From Phoronis australis (Eukaryota; Phoronida; Phoronidae), in NCBI GenBank assembly GCA_002633005.1, contig NMRA01000005.1:1414741-1478740 (forward strand): a DNA stretch of 64,000 bases, written 5' to 3'. Both the position numbers and the translations under genes were made by a program. This document shows positions 49,001 through 59,117 of the stretch, one piece after another. The notes beneath the pieces were generated by a model. It had not been told where the DNA came from and did not search any database. It saw only the letters and a list, made by a program, of their open reading frames with translations. Every line of letters starts with the position of its first letter. Position 1 is the first letter of the stretch.

Positions 49001-50914
49001 GCACAGGCACAGAACAATGTAGGTGTTAGCAAATATCCATCAGGGAAAATAGCATTGAAAACTAAAGCTCTACTATATACACTACCACTACTAATATGTT
49101 GAAGTCAAAGTGAGCTTTAACTTTTGAAATGTTTGTATGAAACAGACCCCCACCTCGTGAGTTTAGCAATGTTATTAAGGGACAGACCCCCACCTTGGGA
49201 GTTTAGCAATGTTAGTAAGGAACAGGCCCCCACCTTGTGAGTTTAGCAATGTTTGTAAGGAACAGATCCCCACCCTGCACCCCAGAACCCACTTTGGTGG
49301 CACAGTAACGAAGGGTTTAAGCTAAGCAATGTTTCTAATTTGTCAAAATAGTGCACAGTGTTACACATCCTCAAATTTGACCAATGAGAGCTCTTCTTGC
49401 ACCTCAGTGAATAGACAAGAAGAGCAACGCTTAACAGAGCTGACAGCCTGACAGTGTTGTCAACCATAGTGTCAGTCAGTAATCCTGTTGAGCTAGCTGT
49501 TCATACGTGATTTACTTCAGACTTCTTCTGAGAAGGAGTGTACAGCAAGTTCATCAGTGAAAGGACACTTTCGTTTCCTGTATGTTGCTATGTTCCACCA
49601 CATGACTGTTCATAATTGTTCTCTTGTAGAACTTATTTTTGTTCCCATATAAGTGTCAAATGAATGGAAGTTGTCTAATAGTTTTGTGTTTTCAATACGC
49701 AAAAATGAAATAATGAAGAGCTGGCCTGAGGTCAATAACTCTAGGACGTTGCTGAAAAGCAAGACTTCTCGAGATTATGTGAGATATTGCCATGAGAACA
49801 CGTGATTTTGGCTAGATTTTAGTGAGGTCCTAGCGTAGATCCTAGCGTTACTGAACTCTATCCTGGTTCTAGCACTTGTGTATGAGGCTCTTGTTTATTA
49901 AGTGAACCAGTTTGCGAATGTGACATTTCCGTAGTACGGCAGCCTCATGATTAAAGTCGTTGGGTTTCAGGTTAACACCATGAAAGGAATTTTTTATCAT
50001 TCAGAGAGGAATTTTTTGACCAGATGAGGGGAACTGTGTGTGATTTTTTAATATTTCTAAGAGGGGAATGGGGTTCAATATTCGGCCCCAATATTGAGGT
50101 ATCAATGGCCCTGTACCCGCAGTATCCACAAGCACCCTTAGCTTCTGATCGTCCTTAATACACTATATATAATGAATACCAGTAAAAGGACTGACACTCA
50201 GGACTAAGAATTACACGTATGCTTCACTTCAGCCGTTCATATAAAATAAGATCTTTAATATACAAATCATAAACAATGGTTCTTGCTCCTGAAAACCTTT
50301 ACAGCGCACTGCCCCAGCGCAAACAAAACACATCGCAACATCATTTTTTCGCGTAAAGTCACGATGTCGATAATGCCGTCCATCCGTAATTCATCGGTAA
50401 TTTCTGTACCGTCCTTGACCTCGAGCTGTCCAAAATGAAAGTGTGTTTGGGCTTTTTGTGAACATTTTTGTTCTTTGACTGCGAATTTCTTATGAAGTTT
50501 GAGTTTTATGTTAGATATGGAGGGATAAAGTGAAGCACCCGTGGAATTTCTAGTCGGGATGAAGGTATGGGAAAATCAACGCCACAGATGAACTTCTATA
50601 CGCCTAGTGAACACGTGGATACTAAAATCATGATTGTAGATTAAAAAGTAAAGAAGTTATGGTGGTTGAAAGTGGGACCGCTACGTCCGCCTAGTGCCAG
50701 GACGCCTGTACTCTAAGCTAAGCCTATAGGAATGTTCTGATGATGGAACTATGTACTCAGACAAGAGTTAAAATCAATATGAAACAAATGAAAAAGAATG
50801 GTGCATCTACCTGAACAGTTGCAAGAAGCTTCCAGTAATTCCTCCATTCTGTTTTATGGCTTGGCGAAATGTAGAAATCTTCGAAGCCAAACTGTACGTC
50901 CCCTTGGACGCCAT
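40074..50914 (-). CDS. NDUFA12: NADH:ubiquinone oxidoreductase (complex I) subunit NDUFA12, complete, four exons
   Basis: Minus-strand exons 50811-50914, 48524-48606, 46576-46648 and 40074-40242 join in consistent phases (2, 1, 2) to 142 residues, close to the human 145. Donors are gtagat, gtaagt and gtaggt; acceptors are tttttcag, cttctag and gcgacag. Recognisable stretches in order: MASKGTYSLASKIS, GGITGSFLQLFRTDELKVG, GEDKYGNKYYQNK, GRSRWVQYSEK, YDGSQVPAEWHRWLHY, ITDDPPTK and GTPQQWVPYSTTRPKIHSW. These match the B17.2 family along its whole length (human: VGTLVGEDKYGNKYY; VPYSTTRKKIQEW). NDUFA12 is an accessory subunit on the matrix arm of mitochondrial complex I, needed for late assembly. 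The AGEDKYGNKYY-type motif is also shared with NDUFAF2, but the C-terminal PYSTTR block is specific to NDUFA12. Intron 3 is 6.3 kb and full of other elements. Confidence 0.98.
40703..40930 (-). CDS. Unidentified exon-like ORF inside NDUFA12 intron 3
   Basis: Minus-strand frame from a tatgtcag acceptor at 40930 to a possible donor after AACAA (gtaatc) at 40703; phase 0, 76 codons. It reads SDSVLSGGGGIRYFFPD, then WKGELKRRRFRPCVHEI, VCDTCMPVCITDRLCSQNT and PHYDPAFPN. The balanced composition, six cysteines and clean edges look like real protein, unlike neighbouring frames. I do not recognise the family. It could be an exon of a nested gene, a retained exon of a transposon protein, or an alternative NDUFA12 exon, though 228 bases in this phase would not keep a downstream NDUFA12 frame. 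Confidence 0.4.
41180..41550. repeat. Minisatellite, unit about 69 bases, five imperfect copies
   Basis: Unit carries 'gtactccactgacttggtca', 'gtgaaagggtttggcctcct' and 'cttgaggacgtcacaa'. On the minus strand 84 codons stay open (41193-41447) with GQTLSLTKSMDYLTQSCDVL recurring, because the central units are multiples of three. Confidence 0.85.
41993..42187 (-). CDS. Short hypothetical ORF in NDUFA12 intron 3
   Basis: 64 codons from ATG 42187 to TAA, MVSKLSNVDHRHVIHHFKEH, then FDLDFLCKDVDLKVYIADKG. Well-mixed composition but no recognised domain, no clear acceptor and no paralogue in the window. May belong to the same decayed mobile gene set as 44345-45355. Confidence 0.2.
   Translation of the reverse strand: MVSKLSNVDHRHVIHHFKEHFMMNNLPKNHFDLDFLCKDVDLKVYIADKGKSPRTILQFQIGIK
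42675..43140 (+). mobile_element. THAP-bearing transposon end (TTAAAGGAGAATGCC family)
   Basis: Starts TTAAAGGAGAATGCCACCCG. The first 370 bases match the inverse of 10060-10410 and of 11130-11312. The plus frame from about 42860 reads TVPACPNYEAAKKAS, FFRLP, then a stop, RKWLAVVLNER, then HLRVCGWYFVDSDF: a THAP domain outline with the zinc-binding C-x2-H changed to C-x2-Y and two internal stops. The opposite end was not found. Confidence 0.65.
43141..44344. other. NDUFA12 intron 3 sequence; nothing recognised
   Basis: AT-rich, with 'ttgcaataatattg'-like runs; no motif, array or frame of note. Confidence 0.4.
44345..45355 (-). pseudogene. Broken gene of an uncharacterised invertebrate protein family, probably transposon-derived
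   Basis: Three minus-strand frames read in order: 45355-45071 (KRVLNGYMHNLHHKFL, YRISLATFCHARPSHI, LCTKHQNFALKLR), 44964-44704 (LPPSHVLIQMDFVENYCSQN) and 44749-44345 (EEIQSSYWNVTAVTLHP, HFWTDSPTSQYRNKTIF, WHYFEAGHGKGP, GGSSKRLAD). I recall this order from many long uncharacterised proteins of cnidarians, molluscs and other aquatic animals, with conserved QMDFAENY, SDGP/TDSPTSQYR and FEAGHGKGPCDG blocks. The acidic residues in the first two blocks suggest an RNase H-like nuclease fold, which is inference. A stop near 45071 and a frame change near 44750 break it, so it is a dead copy in NDUFA12 intron 3. Confidence 0.7.
46690..47045 (+). repeat. Two SINE-like copies with tRNA T-arm head, NDUFA12 introns
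   Basis: 'cacgggttcgaaccccggtc' at 46723 is an excellent tRNA B-box/T-arm; 'gggattgaatctaggtcagg' at 46936 is a worn equivalent. Both continue into the same tail: 'gagatct-ttcagactc', 'actataggtca', 'gtgatgtgac', 'atgaagac'. The 5' half does not fold as a normal tRNA, so tRNA-derived SINEs rather than tRNA genes. The first copy abuts NDUFA12 exon 3. Confidence 0.7.
47108..47387. mobile_element. MITE with TTAAAGC tips in NDUFA12 intron 2
   Basis: Left end ttaaagcggtattacccca; right end reversed is ttaaagcagcgttattccca. About 280 bases, no coding capacity. Confidence 0.65.
48839..48910 (+). repeat. tRNA-derived SINE head or degenerate tRNA
   Basis: 'gtgtggcctagtgtgacagg' resembles an A box, 'gtgggttcaagtctcac' is a paired T-arm with B box, and the ends gtgtgg/ccacac pair. 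The anticodon arm does not pair, so this is not called as a tRNA gene. Confidence 0.55.
49140..49282. repeat. Tandem repeat, 40-base unit, just over three copies
   Basis: Unit 'cagacccccaccttgtgagt' plus 'ttagcaatgtt-gtaaggaa', repeated at about 49144, 49184 and 49224 with a partial fourth at 49263. Confidence 0.85.
49741..49830. repeat. Dispersed repeat shared with 17850-17920
   Basis: 'caagacttctcgagattatg' and 'gagatattgcc...gagaacacgtgattttt' parallel the earlier copy. In NDUFA12 intron 1. Confidence 0.5.
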
Positions 50915-51789
50915 TTTAGAAGCTTTCTCAAGTTGCCGCCAGGAGAACTTTCGTACCTAGCGCTACCTGTGCGTTGGCAACGGAACCAAAGATACTATCT
51001 ATAAAATCTTTGACGGAACTGAGGAGGAAAAATTGGCGGGCGTTTTCAGGAAAAATGCCCGGCATCCGGTCGTGGCAATTTTTGCCGGGATTTCTGGGGG
51101 TGAAGCGCCTTACGCGCTTTTTCGAAAACAGCTCTTTCTTTCAGTCATCCTTTGTTCGCAAAAGTGGCCTTGGTTCATATTTGGGAAGCGGGTGCTAAGT
51201 TTTGGAACCTTAATTCGGTCATTGTCGGATCGGCCGCGCCCCGGGCTGCCAGAAAGTTAAGTTATAACATATTTGAACATAAACCAATAGCATTTCTGAA
51301 TTCCTTGTCAAATGCTGATCATATTTAGTATTTGAATCACCAAAATATCGCCCAACTACAAACAGAATGAGTTAAGACAATTCTGCGAGGTTTCAGTAAC
51401 CCTTTAGAATTAAGCCTGGGAGATAATTGGCTTGCTTGTATACAGGACAAAAGACTGTGCTGGGCAGTTAACAAAGGAGCCAGATGTTATCGCACGCTCA
51501 GATGCCCCTCACGTCTGGAAAAGTTGCTGAACGACAGATGAGCCGTCTTGCGCTAATGTCGAGACTCAGACTCAGTCTCCGAGTCATGGTGTGACCTTAA
51601 TACATGCATATGTAACCTTAGCGAGATACCGAAAGTTGATCATAAAAAGCTTGTTAAATTGACGTCATCACTTAATATTTATTGCTGATGAGGATATATG
51701 TTGTCTGTCACTTTATTGTCGCAGATTTGACGACGATGTATTCCCACGAACTTCCGGCATTCCGCCCGGCCACCATTTCAAAACCGGAG
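50915..51789. other. Upstream region of NDUFA12
   Basis: GC-richer than its surroundings up to about 51260, as expected for a housekeeping promoter. Plus-strand open frames at 50798-51260 are shadows or chance. No TATA box placed. An imperfect dyad ('attggcgggcgttttcagga' versus 'tggcaatttttgccggga') lies at 51030-51105. Confidence 0.4.
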
Positions 51790-51990
51790 TATAAAATAGT
51801 AAAACTAGTAAAACTAAGCGTCGGTACTAAAATATATTACAGCACACCCTTGAGAAAGAGCACAGTCGGTACTAAAATATATTACAGAACACCCTTGAGA
51901 AAGAGCACATCGCTCGATACGTAGGGATATTTTAATATATTTTAGTACCGACGCTCTTCATTTTAGTTTTACTAGTTTTACTATTTTATA
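51790..51990. mobile_element. Foldback MITE with about 50-base terminal inverted repeats
   Basis: Left arm 'tataaaatagtaaaactagt' through 'cgtcggtactaaaatatatta'; the right arm is its inverse ending 'gttttactattttata'. The interior is a 48-base unit ('gtcggtactaaaatatatta', 'acacccttgagaaagagcac') present twice in tandem. Confidence 0.85.
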
Positions 51991-52300
51991 TACTGCAGAA
52001 AAGCTGAAAAAGGTGCCACGTAGGCACAGTAGAATCTTTCGGATATTTTTATAGATGCTGAGCTATAAGATATATCCGGCAGGCAGGCTGAGGTGACTCA
52101 GTGCCGTGAAAATGCCGTTAGCAGAGACGGCATGGCCACTGACCCGGCGAAAGTTCATACCGTTTGCCAATTTCCGTATGCTGTTTTCGTGTAAATTACG
52201 ATAAAAAAAATAAAGATTCACTTAGTTATACACTGAACAAATTTCCCGCCAAATCCGGCCCACGTCCGAATTTTTCCAAAAAAAAAAACAGAATAAATAC

Positions 52301-52452
52301 ACAAAACGTACCTAGAGTGGCGTACCTGCAAGTATTATCCCACGAGACATCATTACGCGTATCGACCGACTAGACCGATCGGTGGAGGTCGATACGCGGA
52401 ATAATGTCGAACGAGATATTACTTCATGTACGCCACTCGAGGTACGTTTTGT
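52301..52452. mobile_element. Palindromic MITE, about 150 bases
   Basis: Outer arms 'acaaaacgtacctagagtgg' and 'ccactcgaggtacgttttgt' are near-perfect inverses, and inner arms around 'cgcgtatcgaccg'/'ggtcgatacgcgg' continue the fold, so almost the whole element forms one hairpin. Relatives of the inner part occur at 52925-52995 and about 53100. Confidence 0.85.
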
Positions 52453-52924
52453 ATTCCCATACGCATCGAAATCGTGAGTTTCTTTTGTTTTCTTTAGGCA
52501 TTTTATAAATACTTCACCCAGACTCTTTACGTGACGAATCACAACCTGTTGTGTATGTACGTGCGCGTTATGTTGCTAACTTACTATAGTAAAAGAAAAC
52601 AGTTTTAAATGTAACGGTTTATTACTTGAAATTGATAAAAAGTGTGAAAACGACAGTTATTGTGCATTGAAATTGTATCATATTTCGACAATAAATAAAT
52701 AACAAGAATATTTATAACATTTAATTGTAAAATCCTCATCGGGTAGCTGCACTCATTCATAAAACTAGGTCATTGATCGGAGTGCGAAGCCTACACGTCG
52801 TCTGTCCGACGGTTTTCACGAAGAGTGTTAAAACATGGGCGGCGCACATGTAAGAGTGCCACCGTGACAGCTCCGGCGAATATGCCTTGTTGCAGGTACG
52901 TTGTCGCATTTCTGCGGATTCCCA

Positions 52925-53120
52925 GTGTAACATCGATACTCGGAATGTCGAGTGGGATATTACTTCATGTACTCCAACCGAGGCTATACGGTACCAAGTG
53001 CGCGTTCTGGACAGGTAACTAGAAGTAGGCATAGTACACTCCTTAGAACCAGAAAGATTTCATGATATACACGCTCAGAGGAAGCTGCGCGCATGATCCC
53101 AGTTCCACATACGTACCACG
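52925..53120. repeat. Degenerate relative of the 52301-52452 MITE
   Basis: 'gagtgggatattacttcatgta' then 'ctccaaccgag' matches the right half of the MITE; 'acgtaccacgagtggag' near 53110 matches an arm. Confidence 0.5.
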
Positions 53121-54852
53121 AGTGGAGTTAATTGAACGTGGTCGTATCAAAGAGTGATTGTCAAAAACTTAACTTGTGCTGGAGTGCGTTTTGCACATCA
53201 AATTTCAACAAAGAAAAGTGAGACCACCGAGTGTTTAGCGAATATGCTAGAGACCTTACTAGCGTAACTTAGCAAAGTGAAGTGATTGGTTGGAGAATTA
53301 TGGAATTCCTCGTCGCGCGAGATGAAAATCTTTTTCAGTAGGGCGATTCCAGACAAGCCATAGGTTGCGTATCCAGGCTCTGCAACAGGAATCGGTGGAC
53401 CGACCAGCACCGATCTACTTATTTTCTTTTTCGGCTGTTGTATCAGTATAACTCTGCAGCGTTGTATTCATTTTCATATCTTCGTTCGTATCGCAAGCGA
53501 AAGAACGGTGGTGATGTAGTGAAAAGAAATTAACGACAGGGATACAGAAGACGCAGGACGGTTTATTCAACAACGTATAAAAACTACGAACTTACAACAC
53601 ACCCAAGGTTTCTGTCGTCGTCATCCACTGTATTGAAAAGGACACCAATCCGAACGACCTTCCCTAAGTTTGGCTATTCAAAAGTTGTGGCAACCGGCGG
53701 CGGCGGGGCACTCTATGTAAAGTTGAGAGAATTGGAGCTTAGGACCCCACATGAAATAGGAGCCTCTTATCCTCACTGGTACTCCTAACAAGTGTGGAGG
53801 TGACCAAGCGGAGCAAAACTGTGGCCCCGTTGGCATTGTGGCGACCAAGGGGNGGGGGGGGGGGGAGTTCGAAAGGAGGAGAATTTTAAGTCATGACTAG
53901 GTCCTCCAGACGTTTTATAGCTTGAGGGCCCCGAGAAACCTTAATCGAGTACTGGGCTTCGGTTGCAGCGTTTTAAGTTTCTACAATAACAAACGAGCCC
54001 GCAAACATAGCTCGCATTCATTCAGATGGCACTCGACATAAGTTTTTGAATCTAGTGTCTAAAATCAGCCTACCCTTAAAGGAGCATTGTCTTCTCATAT
54101 GCAGCCTAAACACTAAAACACTATACCAATTTACTAAGACGTACACAAATATATAAAACTATACATAACTCAGCCCGGAAACCGCAGTTAGCATTATATC
54201 CGGGCTTTAAGTAATGAGCTCACAATATTGAACTGTTATTATTATATACAACAAAAAGAGAAGAGAGAGAAGTGACATTGACTTACAATACATCAATACA
54301 ACAACAGACTATGATGAACAAATGATGCGACAAATTTAAGCAGAAAAAATTGGTTTCAACACTGAAACTACTTGAACGATTAATGAGGATATTGGCTTTG
54401 TCAAGCAAACTATTCATTAAGTGTAGAGAACACATTAGAATTACTTTCGATGACCTAGAAAAGTCCCTGTCGTTGTTGAAAATTAATTGGACAGTCCAAC
54501 TATACTAAAAATCCTTCTTGCCATTGGGATCATAAAAATAGTGAGGTCATTTGCACTGATAAAACGCGATCTACTGCTGGAGGGATTTTTGGCACGATAC
54601 TACTTGTTCAAGCGCTGAGCGACCACTTCAAGGACAGAAACGTATTTCTGTCACGGCATGAAAAAGATTCGTGAGTGACAGAGTAACCTAGTAGAATAAA
54701 AATGTTACAGTTCTAGTTATCTTTGTTTCTTTTAAAGTAATTTCATAATTCAACAGGATGAAATTACCAGAAAGACATCTCCATGAGAATAAGGCGTCCT
54801 GACATTATGTGATATTTATATAACTATTCTAAATTCGAAAAAAATATAATTA
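53121..54852. other. No gene recognised; poly-G run with an N at 53853
   Basis: The G run at about 53850-53867 contains an ambiguous base. TTAAAGGAGCATTGTC at 54076 looks like another transposon tip but no partner was found. Confidence 0.4.
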
Positions 54853-55182
54853 CCAGGGGCAGATCCAGGATTTTGAGTTAGGGGGTGCCAGGGCACTGGA
54901 AATAACCATAATTTCGTCACATACGCGCGCCCAGCCTAAAATGTATGGATGCAGGAGTCTTGGATTTTTGTGTTTGTGGACATTATTACTAAAAAAAAAA
55001 AACGGTAAACGGGGTTTGTTCAAGGCCTATGCAGGCCTATGCATTGTGCATTCGCCCCCCGGACCTCTTGGGTGAGCGCATATGCTACTCAGCAATTCAC
55101 ACCCGAACTCTCAAATGGTATCTGGGAGAATTTAAGGGGGGGGGGCATAGCCCCCTTGCCCCGCCCCCTAAATCCGCCACTG
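54853..55182. mobile_element. MITE with CAGGGGCAGATCC / GGATTTAGCGG-type tips, full copy
   Basis: Left end 'caggggcagatccaggattt', right end 'cctaaatccgccactg': inverse-complementary tips of about 15 bases with mismatches. Longer version of 38322-38567; includes a poly-A and a poly-G block that flank the inner sequence in both. Confidence 0.75.
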
Positions 55183-57129
55183 ATTACTCACTAAGAGCAC
55201 ACAAAACTAACATTGCCAGCAACTAAACACATGCTTTGTAGTGACACTTGGCTCCAAATTTCGTCGCAAAGATGTACAGTCACATCAATTGTGCACATGT
55301 TAATGACAGCACGCTTTGGACTGCCTGAGATTCCTATTGATACATAAGCTTGGTCTAACATTGTAGTGAACCCTGTTGGACATGAGATTAAGTATATCTC
55401 TTCTCCCTCTAAGCGCTGTATAACCTACTAAAAGCGACACTGATCAAAGTGAATAAAAACGCTCGAGATGAAGCGTCAAACTGGTTGTGTATAGGTTATT
55501 TCTCAATCCAACTAGTGACTCTCACTCAGTTTCTGTGGTACATCGCTCCAGACGACAAACTGAAAACAAATAAAAATGACGTTACTTCGTGTAAGCGTTA
55601 ATGTCGTGTTTAGATGACTAAAAGAAGGACTATTCACTCAAGCGGGGGTATATGGTGCACAAGATAACTTCTGGAAAATAACTTGTTAATATTCCTCAAA
55701 AAACGAGAGGAGCCAACTGGTCGCTTCCACGAGGGTCTAGCTCTGGCAACTATCTGCTTCCTGCGAAGGCGAACTCTGTTGTCCTTCCAAACAACGCTAG
55801 CTTATACCCTGAACTACAACTAAGATAAGTTAAAATATGCCACAGTCTTTAAGGAAAGGTTCTCGTCTTTCATCCACAAAGCCTATATGACACCCTTCTC
55901 AATCCGAGGTTTGCTTTCTGCCAAACCGGCACTCTCGCGTCTACTGCTACAAATGAGCGCCATGTTTGCTCGCAACCCGGGAACTCTGCCTGCTGTAATT
56001 CTTCCGTCCGGACCCTCAATGCGCAAGCATGAAAGTTCCTGCAACCTCTCCGCGGTATTTCTCCCGACGTTGCGGAGCCGCGCTTGGTTCACCTGTCCTG
56101 CGAAATCTGTGTCCCCCTCCGCCTGCCGGTGTTCCTGTACAACAACTCAAATGTCCGGATACGAGAGGTACTCACTTAAATCTAACACGGCAGTGTTTTT
56201 CTTTAATAAAGAAGGAGGAAGGTTTCAGGCTTTCAGCCACACACACCACTGTCTTCGCTGAGTGAGTCAAAGCCAGGAATACCGCACTGAAGACGCCGTT
56301 GTCTTACAGTCCAATGCCCCAGAGTTGTTGCCTAAGAACACTAGCTACGCAATTTTCGCAACTATCAGTCAATTGTCAATCTCCAGTAAATGAAGCCAGG
56401 TGACCCCTCAACTTCGTGTGAAATAATGAGTGAGTTTCCAGATTTTCTTGAATAATAATTTGCGCATGAAGTTGACATGGACAAAGATACTATAGTTATC
56501 TTCGACCTGAATGAATAATAACGGCCATCAACTGACGTCTTGTCCCGACACTCGCCAATAAAAGTGGCAAACCTCACTACTGACATGGACACTGACGGTG
56601 TGGCTGAAACTTCGCAAGGACAGGAAAAACATTCAAATACGCTTACAAAAGGTTTGATTTATATTTTTACACCAATAAAGCTATGTGTGCCTGACACAAA
56701 AAATGAACATAGTTTCCCAATCTGTTGCTAGGAACGAGCGTTTGATCAGGGTGCCGAGTCGATCACTCAAATATCAGTAAGGACGTTCGTGCGTTCGTGA
56801 TAAGTATGGACGTTACTGAACTAGAATTACTTTCGCACCGGATTGTATGTGGACACGGAATAAAGTGGAATATTCCTAGTATAACATTAAACTGAAATCA
56901 AAACAGTGTTAAATGTTTCTTTTGAGCTTCATAGTAAAAAACATTAATGCACTTTACTGCAGAGGCCAAACCTTCAATGGACGTCCTAGGTATAAAGTTA
57001 TCGGACTTGAAAGTTTTTATTATTACTGATACTGATTACAAAAAATCCCCAAAGCCGGTATGTCATTTCATCCTTTAACAATAATCGAGGAAAATTAATC
57101 GAATGTCCTGAGAAAAATCTGAATTATTG
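55183..57129. other. Spacer with a GC-rich island at 55880-56180; no certain gene
   Basis: In the island, open frames exist on both strands: plus from ATG 56029 (MKVPATSPRYFSRRCGAALG to a gtactc donor near 56168) and minus from ATG 55961 (MALICSSRRESAGLAESKP). Either could be a first exon, but no family was recognised and no downstream exon linked. Confidence 0.3.
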
Positions 57130-57320
57130 CCACCCAAATGCCAATAACTTTACCGTATAACCCGCAATTAGGCGCATGCGGGACCGCGACTAACTGCAAG
57201 ACCGCGCCTAATTGCGGTACTTAGGCGTATGCACCTATATGCGGGACATTTGAGTAGAACTTGTGTTGATTATGGTGCTCCAGATATAGGCGCACCTTCA
57301 ATGTTTAAAAAACACTCCTT
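57130..57320 (+). repeat. Direct repeat with 'atgcgggacatttgagta', copy 1
   Basis: 'cctaattgcggtacttaggc' then 'tatgcgggacatttgagtag' pairs with 58225-58275 in the same orientation. Confidence 0.6.
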
Positions 57321-57576
57321 GTTTGCACGTGGATTATAATGCAAATTCTTTCTAATAACATACTGCCCTAGAGCCTGTAAGAACTGGTCGAAGAAGAAGA
57401 GCCTCCTACGCTGAAGTCGCCGAGTGGGTTCATGAATAGTGGTAAAATATACACGAAAATACTATCAAGCGAGCCTTTGTTGCGTGCAGAAGCTTCCATT
57501 GTAAGAGCGTGAACGGCGTCATGCTCGACTCGATGACGTGCTCGGAGAAGACAGCCGTATAACCTCAATGATGGCC

Positions 57577-57635
57577 AAGTGATCGACTTGGACTCGGATT
57601 AGTAGTCTACTAATCCGAGTCCACGTCGATCACTT
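57577..57635. repeat. Near-perfect palindrome, 29-base arms, 1-base centre
   Basis: From 'aagtgatcgacttggactcg' to 'cgagtccacgtcgatcactt' around a single T. One mismatch (a/c) in 29 pairs. Confidence 0.95.
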
Positions 57636-57728
57636 CGTCTTCGGCGCAGACAGCGAGTCAGACACAATAGATTCGGATAAGACGTGAAGGCCAATGTCAC
57701 GGTATTAGACAGTAAGGTTGAACAAACA

Positions 57729-57988
57729 GGGGCCCGTTCCAAGAAACTGACTTAAGTTCATTTTTGACTTAAGTCTAAGATTTGTCTCAAATTCAAAATT
57801 TTGAAACTTCTACATCTGATAAGAGTCAAAATTTAGACAAAACTGAAGTCAAAAACTTACGTCGAACATAAGATCTCTTTTTTTGAAATGATCTTGAGAC
57901 AGATTTTTAAATCTTAAAAGTCTTATCTTAAAATTGACTGAAAGTTGAGATCTGTCTAAGCTAAGTCAGTTTTTTTAGAACGGGGCCC
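57729..57988. mobile_element. MITE with GGGGCCCGTTC tips
   Basis: Left end 'ggggcccgttccaagaaact' plus 'gacttaag'; right end inverse 'gggccccgttctaaaaaaac' plus 'tgacttag'. Much of the interior also pairs ('taagtctaagattt' versus 'aaatcttaaaagtctta'). No coding capacity. Tips of this kind are common in aquatic-animal MITEs. Confidence 0.85.
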
Positions 57989-58189
57989 AGGATTCGATTG
58001 CAATTAAAACGTTGAAGCAGTTAAATACATTTTTTAAATGAGGAGATGAACCAAGTGTTATTTTATACGTTAGTCGTTCTTGAAAAAAGCTTGTGATTAG
58101 TTTTAAAACTGTGGATTTTAAAAATTAAACCTCCCTGTACTCACCCAAACGCTTTGTGAAATAAAATGCAATTAGTGTATTTTTAAAAT

Positions 58190-58380
58190 CATTCAAGGTG
58201 CGCCTATAACCGGAGCACTGACTGTGCCTAAGTGCGGAACTAAGGCGCATGCGGGACATTTGAGTACAAATTTGCAAAAAAACGCAGTGATCTGCATGTA
58301 GGCGCATGCGCCTAATGGTGGGGCTATACATTGTATTGAACTCCATCGAGCGGATGACGACTGAATAGGACTCGAAAGGT
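58190..58380 (+). repeat. Direct repeat, copy 2 of 57130-57320
   Basis: 'cctaagtgcggaactaaggc' and 'catgcgggacatttgagtac'. Together with the first copy it brackets the palindrome and the MITE. Confidence 0.6.
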
Positions 58381-58738
58381 AGGATCGGTTCGTTGGAGAG
58401 CTGGACGTGAAAAGAAATAGCGAAGTTGCCAAGACATTATTCGATAAATCCAATATTGAAAACAGTGGGTTGCTATCGATCGTCGAAGTCATCAATAATA
58501 TATGCCAACACTGGAGTGTTCATTAGAAAGGTAGTTGCCCCCCCCTCTTCAGTTACAACGTCTTAGATCCGCTAATGGATATACCGCGAGTTGTGAGCTT
58601 TTAAGCAGGAAAACAGGCACCACTGCCGTGTTACAAATCAGTTTGTACGAATCTGCAAAAACTTTTAAAAGTGAGCACTTAATTTAAATAAATAAGAGAG
58701 AGAGAGAAGGGACAATAGGCAAACCGTGGAATGACGGA

Positions 58739-58974
58739 GGAAGAGGTTACCAGTACATTTGGCTGCGAGTGGTACATTTAAAAATGAACTGTTACAAATG
58801 CACAGATGTCTTGAGTGACCTTTTTACGAAAAGCGGGATACCTCATAATGCGCTAAGGATTGTGGGATTGCGGTCATACCAACAGCACAGTCAGCAGACG
58901 AAGATCAACGATATGTACGATGCGTACATGAGCAGACAGAATAAATTCAATGTCAAATACCAGTTTGCTCAGTG
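58739..58974 (+). CDS. Hypothetical ORF or terminal exon
   Basis: Plus-strand frame open from a ttaccag acceptor-like site to TGA at 58973; from ATG 58784 it reads MNCYKCTDVLSDLFTKSGIP, then ALRIVGLRSYQQ and YDAYMSRQNKFNVKYQFAQ. The composition looks protein-like and unlike local repeats. No family recognised and no partner exon found. Confidence 0.25.
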
Positions 58975-59117
58975 AGCAAGCGACAGCCTCCGGGACACTT
59001 CATAAAATCTGGATTACATGATTACAATTCTACAAGTCTCTGGTCTGGGATGGATGTTCGTGCCTCAAGTTTTATTATCCGTAAAAGGTCAATGGCAACT
59101 AGTAGAAATTAGTTTAC

